Assembly (NCBI GenBank): GCA_008690995.1
Contig: VRMN01000001.1
Location: 3,162,001-3,226,000 of the forward strand
Source of the DNA: Porphyridium purpureum
Taxonomy: Eukaryota > Rhodophyta > Bangiophyceae > Porphyridiales > Porphyridiaceae
Direction of reading: 5' to 3'
Length of the DNA stretch: 64,000 bases
The translations under genes and the position numbers were made by a program. This document shows positions 7,875-18,400 of this stretch, piece after piece; within the stretch, counting starts at the first letter, position 1, and every line of letters begins with the position of its first letter. The notes under the pieces were generated by a model. That model had not been told where the DNA came from and made no database searches. It saw only the letters and a program-made list of their open reading frames with translations.

Positions 7875-10298
7875 TTATCTCTTTGGAGGCGGTGGCGCCC
7901 CGACACGCACCGGCGGTGGTGGCGCCGCGCGACCGGCGCTGGGTGCCGCAGGCGCCCCGACTCGTCCAGACGTTCTCTGCGGACTGGTAACCCCTCTTTG
8001 CGGACTGGTAACCCCTCTTTGCGGACTGGTAACCCCTCGTGGTGGACTCGTAACGCCGCGTGGAGGTGATACAACTCCCACTGCCCGTGGCGTCGTCGGC
8101 TGGCTACGTCCCTGCGCGCTAGGAGGCGCTCCCGGTCCGACGATACGTCCTGAACCTCCTGGCGAGACTACGCGCCCAGACGTTCGCGCAGGTCCAGCCG
8201 GGGGCCCGGCACGAGGAGTAGGCACGCCAGTGGGTGTGCGCGTTCCTCCTCCTGGCGTACGTGCGCCTCCTGGAGTGCGCACCCCGCCTTGCATGCTCGA
8301 TTGCCCGGGCGGGGCGCCTGGAGAAACAATCCTGCCGGAGCCAGCAGCGCGGGGGCTTGCGACCACGGCTCGAGCTTGTGGGCTTCCCGGGCCACGTGGA
8401 CTCGCAGGGTTGCTGCGCAGCTGACCCGGGCCCTGCGGCGGGCGCACCACACGCGGCGAAGACGGATTGCTATAGACAACGCCGGGCGGGGGACCACCAA
8501 TACGGCCGCTTCTGGGCGTCGCACCTTGCGAAACATAGCCTGGAGGATACATCATCCCAGACGCACGATTGCCCTTCCCGCCTCCAGGCGTCATAGCGCC
8601 TGGGCTCATATACAGACGCCCCGAAGTCGGACCTTGTCCGCGTGGAGATGCATACGCCGAGCCGTACGGATCGCCATACATCTGGCCTTGATACGGCGAC
8701 ATGTACCCACTTGGTGAAACGTAGCCATAAGAAGGCTTCCTCTTCCGCTTGTTTGCGCGCATTACGCATGTGATAATTAGACAAATCACGCAAAGAAGAA
8801 CCAATCCACCTACTCCTCCGATGATGCCATAGAACACGGCCGGCTGCAGTCCAGCAATCGTGCTGTCTTCAGGGTTCACGTTTCCACCGCCGCTAAAGTC
8901 GCCCAACTCACAGAGCGGTGCCTGTGCGGCGCCAAGCGTCCGAATGGAAAACATGAACTGCATTAAGAGCCTACCAACGCAGCGGTTAGCCGTGTTCGGC
9001 GAGATTGAGGGTGCCATGATGCGATCACACACAGGGTAGTTCTCTCGTACACTATCCACGTGGGATACGGACGAACCACTGATAAAAGTCGAAGGGCTAT
9101 GCAGGGCATTGGACGAATCGGAAAAGTCAGACTGGCGCGAAAACAGCAACAGGTTTGACGTGAGTACCTCTGCGAGCTCTTCAGTTGGAGTATTCCACGT
9201 TCCGTTCAGAAAACCGAGCACGCTACACGCTGTAGTATTATCAGACTTGAACACGCCCGCGTACAAGTCATAGGCTGTAGGCTGTCCACCTTCCACTCCG
9301 CCGCGCGCGACGCCTGCGTCAATTTCGACGAAAAAATTTGTGACCATGAAAAGCGCGTGCATCATCTCGTGAATGATCACAGTCTGCAAATCAAACTGTT
9401 GAGTGACACCCCCTCCGCCGCCAACACCTCCGGGGTCAGAGCCATAATACCAATTAATATCGGCATTCAATTCCACAATGCAGTCAAAAGAGCCCCGGTT
9501 AACGTCAGTCCCGTTACCTAACGCCGCCTCGTACGACGCTACGGGATACAACACACGCGCTTCAATGCCGTTTGCATTGTAATCGATTGCAAGGTTTTGT
9601 GCAGGTGCGCCTAGGCCGAGGAGGCGCGAAGATTGGCTGCCGGCGCCTAACCTGTCGAAGTTGATGGACACGTTCACCCGCGTGTTCGACGTCCACGCGT
9701 TGGCGACAATCTGCATGGCAGCCATGATTGTGGCTGGTGCTCGTACCGGGTCGACAAGCGATATATCGAAAACGGAGACACTCATGTTGCTAGTGAACGC
9801 CCCAGAATCGCTTCTACCGACAACGTCGAATTGCAAGTCCAACGCGTTCTGCCGCAGCGTGAGCTGCTGACTTATCGAAAGGTCGTGCAAGTGTCGCAGC
9901 TGTCCGTTGAGTTCGTCCACGTACATTTCGTCCGCAATGCCCGCCAGTTTTCGCAAGCGCGTCATCTCTTCGCTTTCAAAAGGAATCAGAAGCGGGAGCA
10001 CACCTTCGCCACTTTCGAGCCTCCTTCTCTCTACGCGACGGCGCTCCTCCGCGAGCTGCGTCACATCGAGCCCTCTTCTGTGTGATGCTGCGTCGGCACT
10101 GCTTGGTGCGTGCCTCCGGGCGCGGTCCTCGCCACCAGAATACTGCGCTTCCGCCTGCACCGGCTCTTCCAGCGGCAGCGCATGACACCTTTGCGCGTCC
10201 AAAACGACCAGCAGCACCACCAGCGCTGCCACAAGCCCACAACTTCGCATCGCTGCAACCCCGTGGGCCTTGGCCGTGCGAGCCGGCCTCGGGCCCAT
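7875..10298 (-). CDS. Membrane-anchored HExxH zinc metallopeptidase, leishmanolysin-like
   Basis: Predicted secreted or surface peptidase. The first ATG is at 10298 (807 residues); the ATG at 10250 starts a cleaner signal peptide (MRSCGLVAALVVLLVVLDAQ, cleavage near CHA). VIIHEMMHALF (HExxH, about 310-314) gives two zinc ligands and the catalytic Glu. SGSSVSHVDS (His near 413) followed by DRIMAPSI (Met near 430) fits a third ligand and Met-turn as in metzincins and bacterial relatives with 'SSxSHxD...LMxP'. The Gly after HExxH in classical leishmanolysins is replaced by Phe. A transmembrane helix (about 490-515) is followed by a basic stop-transfer RANKRKRK and a roughly 280-residue cytoplasmic tail of Pro/Gly/Ser/Arg repeats. 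The catalytic assignment is good; the exact family is uncertain. Confidence 0.75.
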   Translation of the reverse strand: MGPRPARTAKAHGVAAMRSCGLVAALVVLLVVLDAQRCHALPLEEPVQAEAQYSGGEDRARRHAPSSADAASHRRGLDVTQLAEERRRVERRRLESGEGVLPLLIPFESEEMTRLRKLAGIADEMYVDELNGQLRHLHDLSISQQLTLRQNALDLQFDVVGRSDSGAFTSNMSVSVFDISLVDPVRAPATIMAAMQIVANAWTSNTRVNVSINFDRLGAGSQSSRLLGLGAPAQNLAIDYNANGIEARVLYPVASYEAALGNGTDVNRGSFDCIVELNADINWYYGSDPGGVGGGGGVTQQFDLQTVIIHEMMHALFMVTNFFVEIDAGVARGGVEGGQPTAYDLYAGVFKSDNTTACSVLGFLNGTWNTPTEELAEVLTSNLLLFSRQSDFSDSSNALHSPSTFISGSSVSHVDSVRENYPVCDRIMAPSISPNTANRCVGRLLMQFMFSIRTLGAAQAPLCELGDFSGGGNVNPEDSTIAGLQPAVFYGIIGGVGGLVLLCVICLIITCVMRANKRKRKPSYGYVSPSGYMSPYQGQMYGDPYGSAYASPRGQGPTSGRLYMSPGAMTPGGGKGNRASGMMYPPGYVSQGATPRSGRIGGPPPGVVYSNPSSPRVVRPPQGPGQLRSNPASPRGPGSPQARAVVASPRAAGSGRIVSPGAPPGQSSMQGGVRTPGGARTPGGGTRTPTGVPTPRAGPPAGPARTSGRVVSPGGSGRIVGPGAPPSAQGRSQPTTPRAVGVVSPPRGVTSPPRGVTSPQRGVTSPQRGVTSPQRTSGRVGAPAAPSAGRAAPPPPVRVGAPPPPKR
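7979..8062 (-). repeat. 21-bp tandem repeat in the metallopeptidase tail
   Basis: Four adjacent 21-bp units, the first two perfect and the later ones degenerate, lie inside the coding sequence. They encode the heptad RGVTSP(P/Q) near the C-terminus. The near-identity at DNA level suggests recent in-frame expansion. Confidence 0.85.
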
Positions 10299-10912
10299 TT
10301 TCTTGCCGGAGCTCGAGTCGATTCGTGTTTCCCAAGCACTATCAGTCAGTCGCGCATAAGCGCACCGGAACAAACCAAGCTTCCCTGCGAGCGAACTCGG
10401 CGTCGCCCAAAACGCGCAGCGCCCTTCCCGCCGCCGCGCACAAGCGCAGTCAAATAACCCGAAATCCGCAACTCGTCGTCTTCCGCGCGGCGTCTATCTC
10501 TTCCACTCTGCACCGTTTCCCACTCGCCACGTCCGCGACACCGTCCGTGTCTCGCCGCGCCGCGATTTGATTTCGCAAATGCGCCTCCTCCTTCCCCCTT
10601 CACGTTTCGTTTCTCCTTCTTCTACTGTTAGCCCAAGAAGCCTTTGGCTCCTCAGTCCCTTTTTCAGTGACACAAAAGCGCGCCGTGGCGAAAGTGTCGA
10701 GTGCCGTGCTGCTACGGCAGCGTACGACACGACACTGTCCCTCCTTTCCAAAACCCCCCGCCCCGCCCGCTTTCAATCGATTCTCATAATGAACTAATAG
10801 AGAGCACTGACACTAGCAAAGACGCTGATGCTGTTTATAGTAGTACGCAATAGACCACACACAACGTAGGGTGTCCGCGCGCTACACGACCACCACTCGA
10901 ACACTACTAGTA

Positions 10913-10946
10913 AGGAGGAGAAGAAGAAGAAGAAGAAAAGGAAGGA
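10913..10946 (+). repeat. GAA/GGA purine microsatellite
   Basis: An uninterrupted purine tract of about 34 bases with AAG as the main unit, within the metallopeptidase/ADA2 divergent region. It is a simple repeat with no visible coding role. Confidence 0.85.
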
Positions 10947-11417
10947 ATGCGCGCCGCAACACTAGCAACAAAATACCGAGGCGATGATGGCTTGTGTGGA
11001 GTGTGTGCCGTTCTTTCCTCTTTCAGTAGAGGCGCGTCTACGTCGAATGGCCTATTTTTGGGTTGTGGGTGCTTGTAGGAAGGGGGCCACTGGGTTGTTT
11101 GCTGTTTGTGTTGAGCAAGGAGGAAACACCAGGAACGCTTGCTTGTCAACCGTTCTTCACTCTAAACCACTAGACAATGACTAGAAGCTCACGCCGCCTC
11201 ATTTTTCGCCCGCTCAAGTAATTGAATGGCTCACGCGGTTTGAGGATGGCAAACATTCCACAGAACGGTGAGCTGTACACGCCCAAGCGAGCGGCGGTAC
11301 ACTGTGTCGTCACGCGCGTTTGGAAGGATGAAGCAGAATGCATTACATTGTGATGCTGCATTCACTGGCATGTGGTGGTGGTGGCAGCACGCACGCGCAA
11401 AGCGCAAAGTGGACGTG

Positions 11418-11438
11418 CACTGTACCTAGACTGTACTT
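11418..11438 (+). promoter_or_regulatory. Two tandem ACTGTACYT elements upstream of ADA2
   Basis: CACTGTACCT (11418-11427) is followed two bases later by ACTGTACTT (11430-11438), both in the same orientation, about 380 bp before the ADA2 start codon. The same pairing of a ...CCT copy and a ...CTT copy recurs in the promoter at 34950-34983. Confidence 0.45.
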
Positions 11439-11812
11439 GCGCCAGCGCCAGCGGGCGATTTGTGATTTTTCACAGGGCGCATCGCATCGTCATCAAGCGC
11501 GCTGCGCGGAGCGCGATCGAGTTGCTAGTAAAACAGGCGCGTTTTGATATGGCGCGCATGAGGAGCGCGGCATGAAAGCTCACAAACAGAACGAAACTGG
11601 CGCGCAGGGTGGGTGGGTGTTGCTGCTGCGAAAGCGGCTGGAGCGCATGCCGCAAGCATCCGCATGAGCCAGCGCGTCTGCCGCTCGCTTTGATCGTTCG
11701 ACACGAGTTGCGTTCGGTGCGTGCGTGCGCTTTGAGGCATTAGCAGAGCAAGCGCTTCGACCTGCCGCAGTTGGCTCGAGAGCGTTCCGCGAGCCGACAC
11801 GAGCCTGGCTGC

Positions 11813-14800
11813 ATGCCAACGGGCATGTCGCCGCGGCAGCGCGTGCTTCTCGCGACTGCATCGTCGGCGGCAGAGCGCGAGCCGCTCTCTGCGCGCGCAT
11901 GCACGAGTAACCATGCCAGTGCGAATGCTCCGAGCAGCGCCGAGCAGAAGCGGAAGGCGCAGCGACAGCTCTGGCAGCCGTCCACGCCGCAGGAAGATTC
12001 CTCAGCCATGTGGAAGGCTCAGCAGCCAGCACTGAAGCTGGAGCCAAGCCTGCAAGCGGTGCAGCATGAGCAAGCCGTCGCGGTTGCGAAGAAACAGCGG
12101 CCTGCCAAAGTGCCACCGCGCCAGGATGCGCATCTCGACTCGGCAGCCTCGACAGCACAAAACATGCCAACGCTCACGGACACGCGCTCAGTCGATTCGG
12201 CGCTTTCGAGTGACGAGTCGACGTCGTCATTCTTGTCGTCCGCGTCATCTGCCGTGCAGACACGCGCGGGCGCCTCCGCAGTGTCAGCCGACGATGCGCA
12301 AGAACCGCAATCCAGGCTCGCACGCGGCACGAGGTCTCCAAGACGTGTTCGCAGATCTATGTCAAGAATGCGAAGATGCCGGCAGCCTTCGGCGCCACGA
12401 ACGTGCTCCTACTGCCGCCGCCTCGTGGAAAGCGTTGTACATATTAGGTGTGCCGAGTATGTGCCTGCTTCGCTGTTTGTTCAGCGCACAGCCCTCATGG
12501 GGTCGAAGCGTGACGCGAAGCGCGCGCGCTCCAGGGCAAATAAGGCGGTCCAAATCCCATCATTCGGCGGCAAGATGGGAGCCAGTGCCAGCGCCAGCAC
12601 CAATAACGCCAGCAGGAAGAACAGTGTACCCACGGTTGAAGAGGCATCGTCCGCCGAACAAGGGGTGACGCGCTTGTGCGGTGTGCGATTGTGTCTTGAC
12701 TGCTTCAGTGTGGGTGCAGAGGTGTTTCCTCATCGCGCGGACCACGCCTATGCAATAGTAGACGTGCTCGACTGCTCGGTACTTCTCGACTCGGACTGGA
12801 CGGGCGATGAGGAGGTGCGGCTCCTAGATGCGGTGGCCCGGTTTGGAATCGGGAGCTGGGCAGAGGTGAGCAAATACGTGGGCACATGGGGCCGCAGTGA
12901 GTGCAAAACACACTATCAAAATGTTTACCTGATTGGGTTGGACCTCGCGTGCGGCTTTCCCGCAAATTCCACGTACCCGGGCATTCTGGAGCAGGTTCAA
13001 CAACAAGAACAGCAGCTGCAGCCACAACGACAACCAGCATCGGAGCACAGATCTGGGCACCGTGTGATGGAACAAATACACAGCAACGACCCTTCAGATG
13101 TTGCTGCTCCGAGAATCAATCCTACCAATGTAACTACCGAAGTTTTCGACTCGTCTCCCAAGAATGTGATGAACTCGAGCGAAATAACGGGGAACAATAT
13201 CATCCCACCGGCAATAGGTGGACAGGATGGTCCAGCAGCGGCATCCGAACATGCCGATGAACGAGGAGATCATGGAGCTGCGCGAGACCCTGGCGGCGAA
13301 TCAGAGCACGCCAAACATGTCAATGAGCGAAGCGACTCTCCGCTTCGCCAGCGTTTATCGATGCGCGCAAGCAGAGCAGATCGTGACCCGTCGGCCCGAT
13401 CCCGGCGGAAAAGAAAGCGCGCCGCGGCAGCGGGCATTGGTTCCGACGACTATGCTGGTAAGCCCTCCGCTGCGTCAGCGGGTGTTGGTGGGCACGGTAC
13501 GCAGAGTAGCGGTGATCAGCTTGCGGCTCCTGCAGCGCTGTCTGGCTTCATGCCAAAGCGCCACGACTTTGAGCATGAGTTTGACGATGACGCGGAAGCC
13601 TTGCTCGCGGACTTGGAGATCTGTGAAACAGACACGCTTGCAGATGTTGAACTGAAAGTCCGTCTGATCGAGCTGTACAATGCGCGATTGGACGAGCGCG
13701 AGGCGCGCAAGGAGTTTGTACTAGACCGCGGATTGCTTGAATTCGATCGCATGCGCGCAGAGGAGCGCCGTCGGCCCAAAGGAGATCGCGAATTCGTGCA
13801 GCAGTTGCGCGTTTTTTCGCGCCTGCATTCAGAGCAGGAGCAGGCCGTTTTTGAGAACGCGATGACTTACGAACATCAGCTACTCAAGCGTGCGAGTGAA
13901 ATTGCACACTACCGCAGCCTTGGTATCCGGACGTGGGACGAGGCGAGCGTTTACCTCTTTGATTTGCGCAAGCGCACTTCAGAGCAGCAACTGCGTGCCG
14001 CCAAGGAGCCGCTCTACAACACAACGCACCGCAAGAACTCGCAGCGCGGCTTTCGCTACCTGAATCGCGATGTTCTGGGCGGTCCCGGCTCTCCTAGCGC
14101 TGTGACCACGCCGCCGCGTATCAGTAGCCTAAACGCCCGTAGCTCGGCGGATGTGGCATGGGGCGCAATAGAGCGAGATCCTTTGGACTTGAGCTCTGTT
14201 CCCGGGGCTGTGCAGGAGGCGCAAGGCCAGGCTTTGGCCGAGACCGCAGCACTCGAGCCGTTCGCGCAAGTTGAGCATCAATCAGTCTCCCGAGATGGAG
14301 CACTACCTTGCGCACAAGTCGCCAAATCCGAATTGGCGAATGAGAATGCACCAGATGATCGTTGCGCGCGCAGCGAAGCCGAAAATGTCGCACCACTTGA
14401 GCTTTATGAGCAGCCAACGCCCCAAGAGCCCAAGCGTTCCCCAATAGAACCGCGCATGGACAGGCTTGTACTTACGTCAGCGTTGTCGCCGACCGAGGCG
14501 GATGTTTCTAGTCTTTTCCAGATTTCGCGCGAAATGATGCTGGCCATGAAGGGCTATCTTGTGCGTGATTTTGAGGCAGGCGGAGCAGGGTTTGCTGTCC
14601 CAGACGCTGTCAATAGCCAGAGTACCACGGTGTTTTCATCTGCGAACGAGCTGCCAGATCCCAGCAGCGTTCGCCTGGTGTCAATGCGCATTGACGCCGG
14701 AGATGCAGCCCCCGCGACTTCTAAAGCAGTTGGGGCCGCAAAGCCAGAGGCAAGTGTGGGCGAGGGCTTCAATGTGGTTAATGTTGGGAAGGATGAGCCG

Positions 14801-15121
14801 AAGCCAGCGTGCCGGTCACCGTGGGAAGACCGTAGAGGCCGACCCGCCGCGCCTGATGGCGGAAAACCAGTTGAGGAGAGTGCCGATGCATCGCACAAGA
14901 AGTGCGGTGGTGAAAGTCAGGCCCCGAGCGAGACTCCTGGGCCCGACCAGGGCAGCGGGAGCGAAGACGGAAGCAAGGTGGAAGCAATGGCTGTCAACGA
15001 TTTGGTGCCAACGCCTGGAATGGCCGCTCGGCGCCATGGCGCAGTCACAGGTCCGAGTGTTATATTTTTGGAGTCAAACGTGAAGTTTTGTGGTGCAAAT
15101 TGTGAGAGAAGGATTGCGTAG
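11813..15121 (+). CDS. ADA2: Transcriptional adaptor ADA2 (SAGA-type histone acetyltransferase subunit)
   Basis: ADA2 bridges the GCN5 acetyltransferase to chromatin in the nucleus. From the ATG at 11813 it has 1,102 residues, roughly twice the usual size, with extra length in low-complexity regions. The ZZ zinc finger begins at CSYC (about 198) and ends with CLDCFSVGAEVFPHRADHAY, but a 73-residue insert splits one zinc pair (CAE-insert-CGVRL). A SANT/Myb domain follows (DWTGDEEVRLLDAVARFGIG, about 327-377). The ADA2-specific central block then starts FMPKRHDFEHEFDDDAE and runs through ELYNARLDEREARKEF and EERRRPKGDREF. Near the C-terminus, ALSPTEADVSSLFQISREMM looks like the first half of the SWIRM domain; the second half is not recognisable. 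Confidence 0.93.
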   Translation: MPTGMSPRQRVLLATASSAAEREPLSARACTSNHASANAPSSAEQKRKAQRQLWQPSTPQEDSSAMWKAQQPALKLEPSLQAVQHEQAVAVAKKQRPAKVPPRQDAHLDSAASTAQNMPTLTDTRSVDSALSSDESTSSFLSSASSAVQTRAGASAVSADDAQEPQSRLARGTRSPRRVRRSMSRMRRCRQPSAPRTCSYCRRLVESVVHIRCAEYVPASLFVQRTALMGSKRDAKRARSRANKAVQIPSFGGKMGASASASTNNASRKNSVPTVEEASSAEQGVTRLCGVRLCLDCFSVGAEVFPHRADHAYAIVDVLDCSVLLDSDWTGDEEVRLLDAVARFGIGSWAEVSKYVGTWGRSECKTHYQNVYLIGLDLACGFPANSTYPGILEQVQQQEQQLQPQRQPASEHRSGHRVMEQIHSNDPSDVAAPRINPTNVTTEVFDSSPKNVMNSSEITGNNIIPPAIGGQDGPAAASEHADERGDHGAARDPGGESEHAKHVNERSDSPLRQRLSMRASRADRDPSARSRRKRKRAAAAGIGSDDYAGKPSAASAGVGGHGTQSSGDQLAAPAALSGFMPKRHDFEHEFDDDAEALLADLEICETDTLADVELKVRLIELYNARLDEREARKEFVLDRGLLEFDRMRAEERRRPKGDREFVQQLRVFSRLHSEQEQAVFENAMTYEHQLLKRASEIAHYRSLGIRTWDEASVYLFDLRKRTSEQQLRAAKEPLYNTTHRKNSQRGFRYLNRDVLGGPGSPSAVTTPPRISSLNARSSADVAWGAIERDPLDLSSVPGAVQEAQGQALAETAALEPFAQVEHQSVSRDGALPCAQVAKSELANENAPDDRCARSEAENVAPLELYEQPTPQEPKRSPIEPRMDRLVLTSALSPTEADVSSLFQISREMMLAMKGYLVRDFEAGGAGFAVPDAVNSQSTTVFSSANELPDPSSVRLVSMRIDAGDAAPATSKAVGAAKPEASVGEGFNVVNVGKDEPKPACRSPWEDRRGRPAAPDGGKPVEESADASHKKCGGESQAPSETPGPDQGSGSEDGSKVEAMAVNDLVPTPGMAARRHGAVTGPSVIFLESNVKFCGANCERRIA

Positions 15122-15373
15122 TGACTTCCACTCCGGATGTACCCATCTGGTTTTTTAGTTTCGTACTTCTCGGAGTTCAAGGGCCGGATCCATAGTGATC
15201 GAGTGTGTGAACAAACTTGACGTACGAAGATTCAAGGGCGAAGAAACGATGTATATAGAAGAGCACACCACGCATCCGTGGCCGCTGCCACCACCATAAG
15301 CAGCAGCAGCGGCGAGCCGACGTTTTCCCATAAATGAAAAGTTGCGCAAACTCGAAAAAAGGTCGTCCCGTAT

Positions 15374-15393
15374 GTACAGCTGTAGGTACGGTG
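15374..15393 (-). promoter_or_regulatory. Degenerate GTAC elements upstream of GCN1
   Basis: GTACAG at 15374-15379 and AGGTACGGTG at 15384-15393 lie 25-45 bp before the first GCN1 ATG. The second differs by one base from the exact decamer AGGTACAGTG found in other promoters here. This is a near-match only. Confidence 0.25.
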
Positions 15394-15418
15394 CTTGTGG
15401 CGGCGGGCGCTCGTCGTG

Positions 15419-18400
15419 ATGCACGCCTGTGCCCAACGCGTGCGGCAAGTCGATCGGATCTGCGCAGAGACCAAGGGACGTGTAGGCTCAGCAAGCAAGC
15501 ACGGGGAGCAGGAACTAGGCCGTGTGCTCTGGTGGTCAAACATGCATGCCGTGCAGGAGATCGCCGACGCCGTGGCGGTCGACGGTTCTCGCTGGAGCGA
15601 GCTCGTCGCTGTCGTCACCACCGCGGCGAACAAAGCAGCGCGCTCGCGCGCAGTGCTTCCGCCCAGGGCGTCCCAAGGGCCGGAGCCAGAACTCACGCCG
15701 GACTGCAGGGACCTGTCGACATCCCCAGACGCGCGTGCGACGGATGAAGCTCCGACATGCGCTGTACATGGCGCCGTCCAGTACATCCTCTGTAGCAGCA
15801 GCTTTGTGTACGGTCGGCTTATTGCCGAGCTGCCTGCTGTATGCGCGTTCGGCGTACTGCATGCACCCTCATACGAGGCAGTGGGTGATTTGGTGCGCGT
15901 GCTCAGTACGGAGGCAGCAGTGGCCGCAGCGAGCGCGCGCAAAGACCGGTCTCGCGCCTTGCTGCTGCTAAAGTGTCTTTCCCGTGCGCTCGGCAATCTG
16001 GTCAAGCGCTTCATAAGCAAAAGCTTGAGCAGCGGCGCAAACACAAGCGACGTACTGAATAGCATGACACCGGCGTTGGATGCCATGGTAGCGCTGGCGA
16101 GCTGTGTTCTGGCCGACACAGGCTCTCATGTGCTCGACACATCTTCGTCATCGCCACGGGGAGGCGCGCCAAGAAGAGTTATTTCACTCGTCGCGCGCTG
16201 GATGGGCAGCGTGTTCGCTCTGTACCACACAGCGCGAGATGCACGGCATAGCGTACGGAGCGAGGTCTCCACAGAACAAGTCGATGGTGAGGCTTTGCTA
16301 GCTACACAAAGGTATAACGAACTAGTCGGCGAGGTGGCACAGACAGTGGTGGTGCGCAGCGAAAAGAGTGAAAAGGATGGGCACTGGTTCAGCTCGCTTG
16401 CCTATTTGATACTGCTTCGACAAATAGACGGGCTAGGTTCCACATGGACGGCGCGCGTCTTGCAGCTTGTGCTGACGTTGACACTCCGACACGGAGCGGC
16501 GCGATCGAGGCTCGTGGTAAGCGCGCTGCTGAGCGGCGGTTGTGGCAAAGATTTGGTCGCTACCACTGAGACACGGGGTACGGCACGCACAAACCACTTG
16601 GTTGAGCAGTTGCGCCAGCTCATGGGCTCACCATCAGGCCAACAGCTCGTCACTCCGCAGATTGAGCGGTTTGTGCTTCGTGATAAGCTTGCTTGCGTGA
16701 GTGCGCTACCGCTGCTTCTGACTGAGCCGTCAGAGCTGATCGTGCAGTACGAGCCCGGCCTCTTCATGCCCCTTTTGCCGGTAGTGTCGGCGGTACTTAC
16801 GCAGCCATTGCCCAAGGCCACTGATAGTGACGTGCAAGTTCTGATGCATAGCGTGACAGAGATCATTCGCGCTTTGGTTGCCTGCCTGCGTTTTTCAATG
16901 AAGGCCATCGTTACCGGAAGCCGCGGCGAGGAAGATCCAAATGAAGCCGGAGTTGTTGACGATGGAGTGATCCACGAGCTTGTCGTTGCGCTTTTAGACG
17001 CGTGCTGCGGGAAGCGCAAGTCACTTAATCCAGAGCAGCGGCTTTGTGCGGTGCGTTGTCTCGTATTGATAGCGGCAGCTGCTGAAGCGAAAGCCCAGGC
17101 GGGATTTCAACGACCCAGCGGCGCGCAGGCAAGTGAGATGCGCTGCCGTGAAACGCAGCTGCTAGTGCTGAATGCGATCGCTGAATGGCTGGCCAGCCCG
17201 AGAAATGAAGCCAGCGATTCTGTTCGTGCCGAGGGCTACCACTGCATGGTGCAGTGGGCGCTTGTACACATTTGTTCTGTTGATGGAAAGAGCCTTGAGG
17301 AGAAGCTACCTATAGTCGCACACGACTTTCTCGTATCCAAGCTCACCTGCATTGAGTCAGAAGGTGGAAACAGTAGCGAGGGCTACCTTGCGCTCGACGC
17401 CATCGTGCTCGGGCTCTCGAAGGGATCCGAGGCCTCCGCAGTGATGCAATGTGTGTGTTCTGAAAATGGTGTGCAAGATGCCCTGCTACGCATGTGTGCC
17501 ATGCCGCGCACTTCGTCTTGGCGCCAGTTGCAGTGCGGTGCAGCAATTTTATCTGGTCTCCGTAAAAATGACCCGGATTTGAAAGAAACTGCCTTGAAAT
17601 GTGCCGGCAAGAGCGAGAACTCGCATACCTACTCCATGCAGCTGTTGGCCTTGTTAAGCTGGTCGTCACTGTGCGATCGCTTTACGCAGCTGGACGAGTC
17701 CACCGAGTGCAAGGATTTTTTCAGAGAAGGTCAAGGGGATGTCCGACGCACCGGACCAGGTGTTTTAAAGCGTTTGGTATTTGTCTCGCACGAGATTCTT
17801 CATTGGCTGGACTTGCTCATCGTGCTGAGCCGCAAGGAAGAAACGCGAATCGCTTCGGACCTCGCGGGCGCGGTAGATGCGAATCTGGATGCGGCGCAAC
17901 CTCGTGCGGAGGATAGAAACCTCTTTGCGGAAGCGAATGGAGAATTGCAAGAACAAAAGCAACGAACTCACGACTCGTGTGAGAATAGCAGTCGAGCACT
18001 GGAGGGCTTTATTGTTGAAGTTCCGTCTTTGATGGGAGTGGATCAAGAGCGAAAAGTCGACTCGGTTTGCGACTTCATTGTGTCCCTTGCGTGCCTAGAA
18101 TTTCCGGCTTCTGCGCCGCATTCGTACTGTGCGCGAGACGCCGTCGTTGAGACGATGCGCCGCCTCCGCTCGGACGCGATGCCAAAGCGCGTTCTTCTGT
18201 CGCTCCTTCGGGTCGCAAGAGGCAACGCTAAATATGCCACGATGCTTGATGAAGCCACTGCTTGCCGCACTGCTGCCCGAGTCGGGGTAGCTGCTCGTTG
18301 CGAGGCGCTTCGTGTGCGAATTTGCAATGCGGGTGTATGTCTTGACTCATGCGCACCACTCATGTTGTTTCTGCTGTGTGTCCCAGACTTTGGTCTTTCT

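Larger units (their letters stand above)
10299..11812. other. Divergent intergenic region between the metallopeptidase and ADA2 genes
   Basis: This 1.5 kb contains a purine run of GAA/GGA repeats (10913-10946), a C-rich patch (about 10753-10770) and, 375-395 bp before the ADA2 ATG, a double copy of the ACTGTACYT element. Near-matches occur at 11273 (CTGTACAC) and about 11296 (GGTACACTGTG). No supported gene is visible; open frames are short and compositionally biased. Confidence 0.4.
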
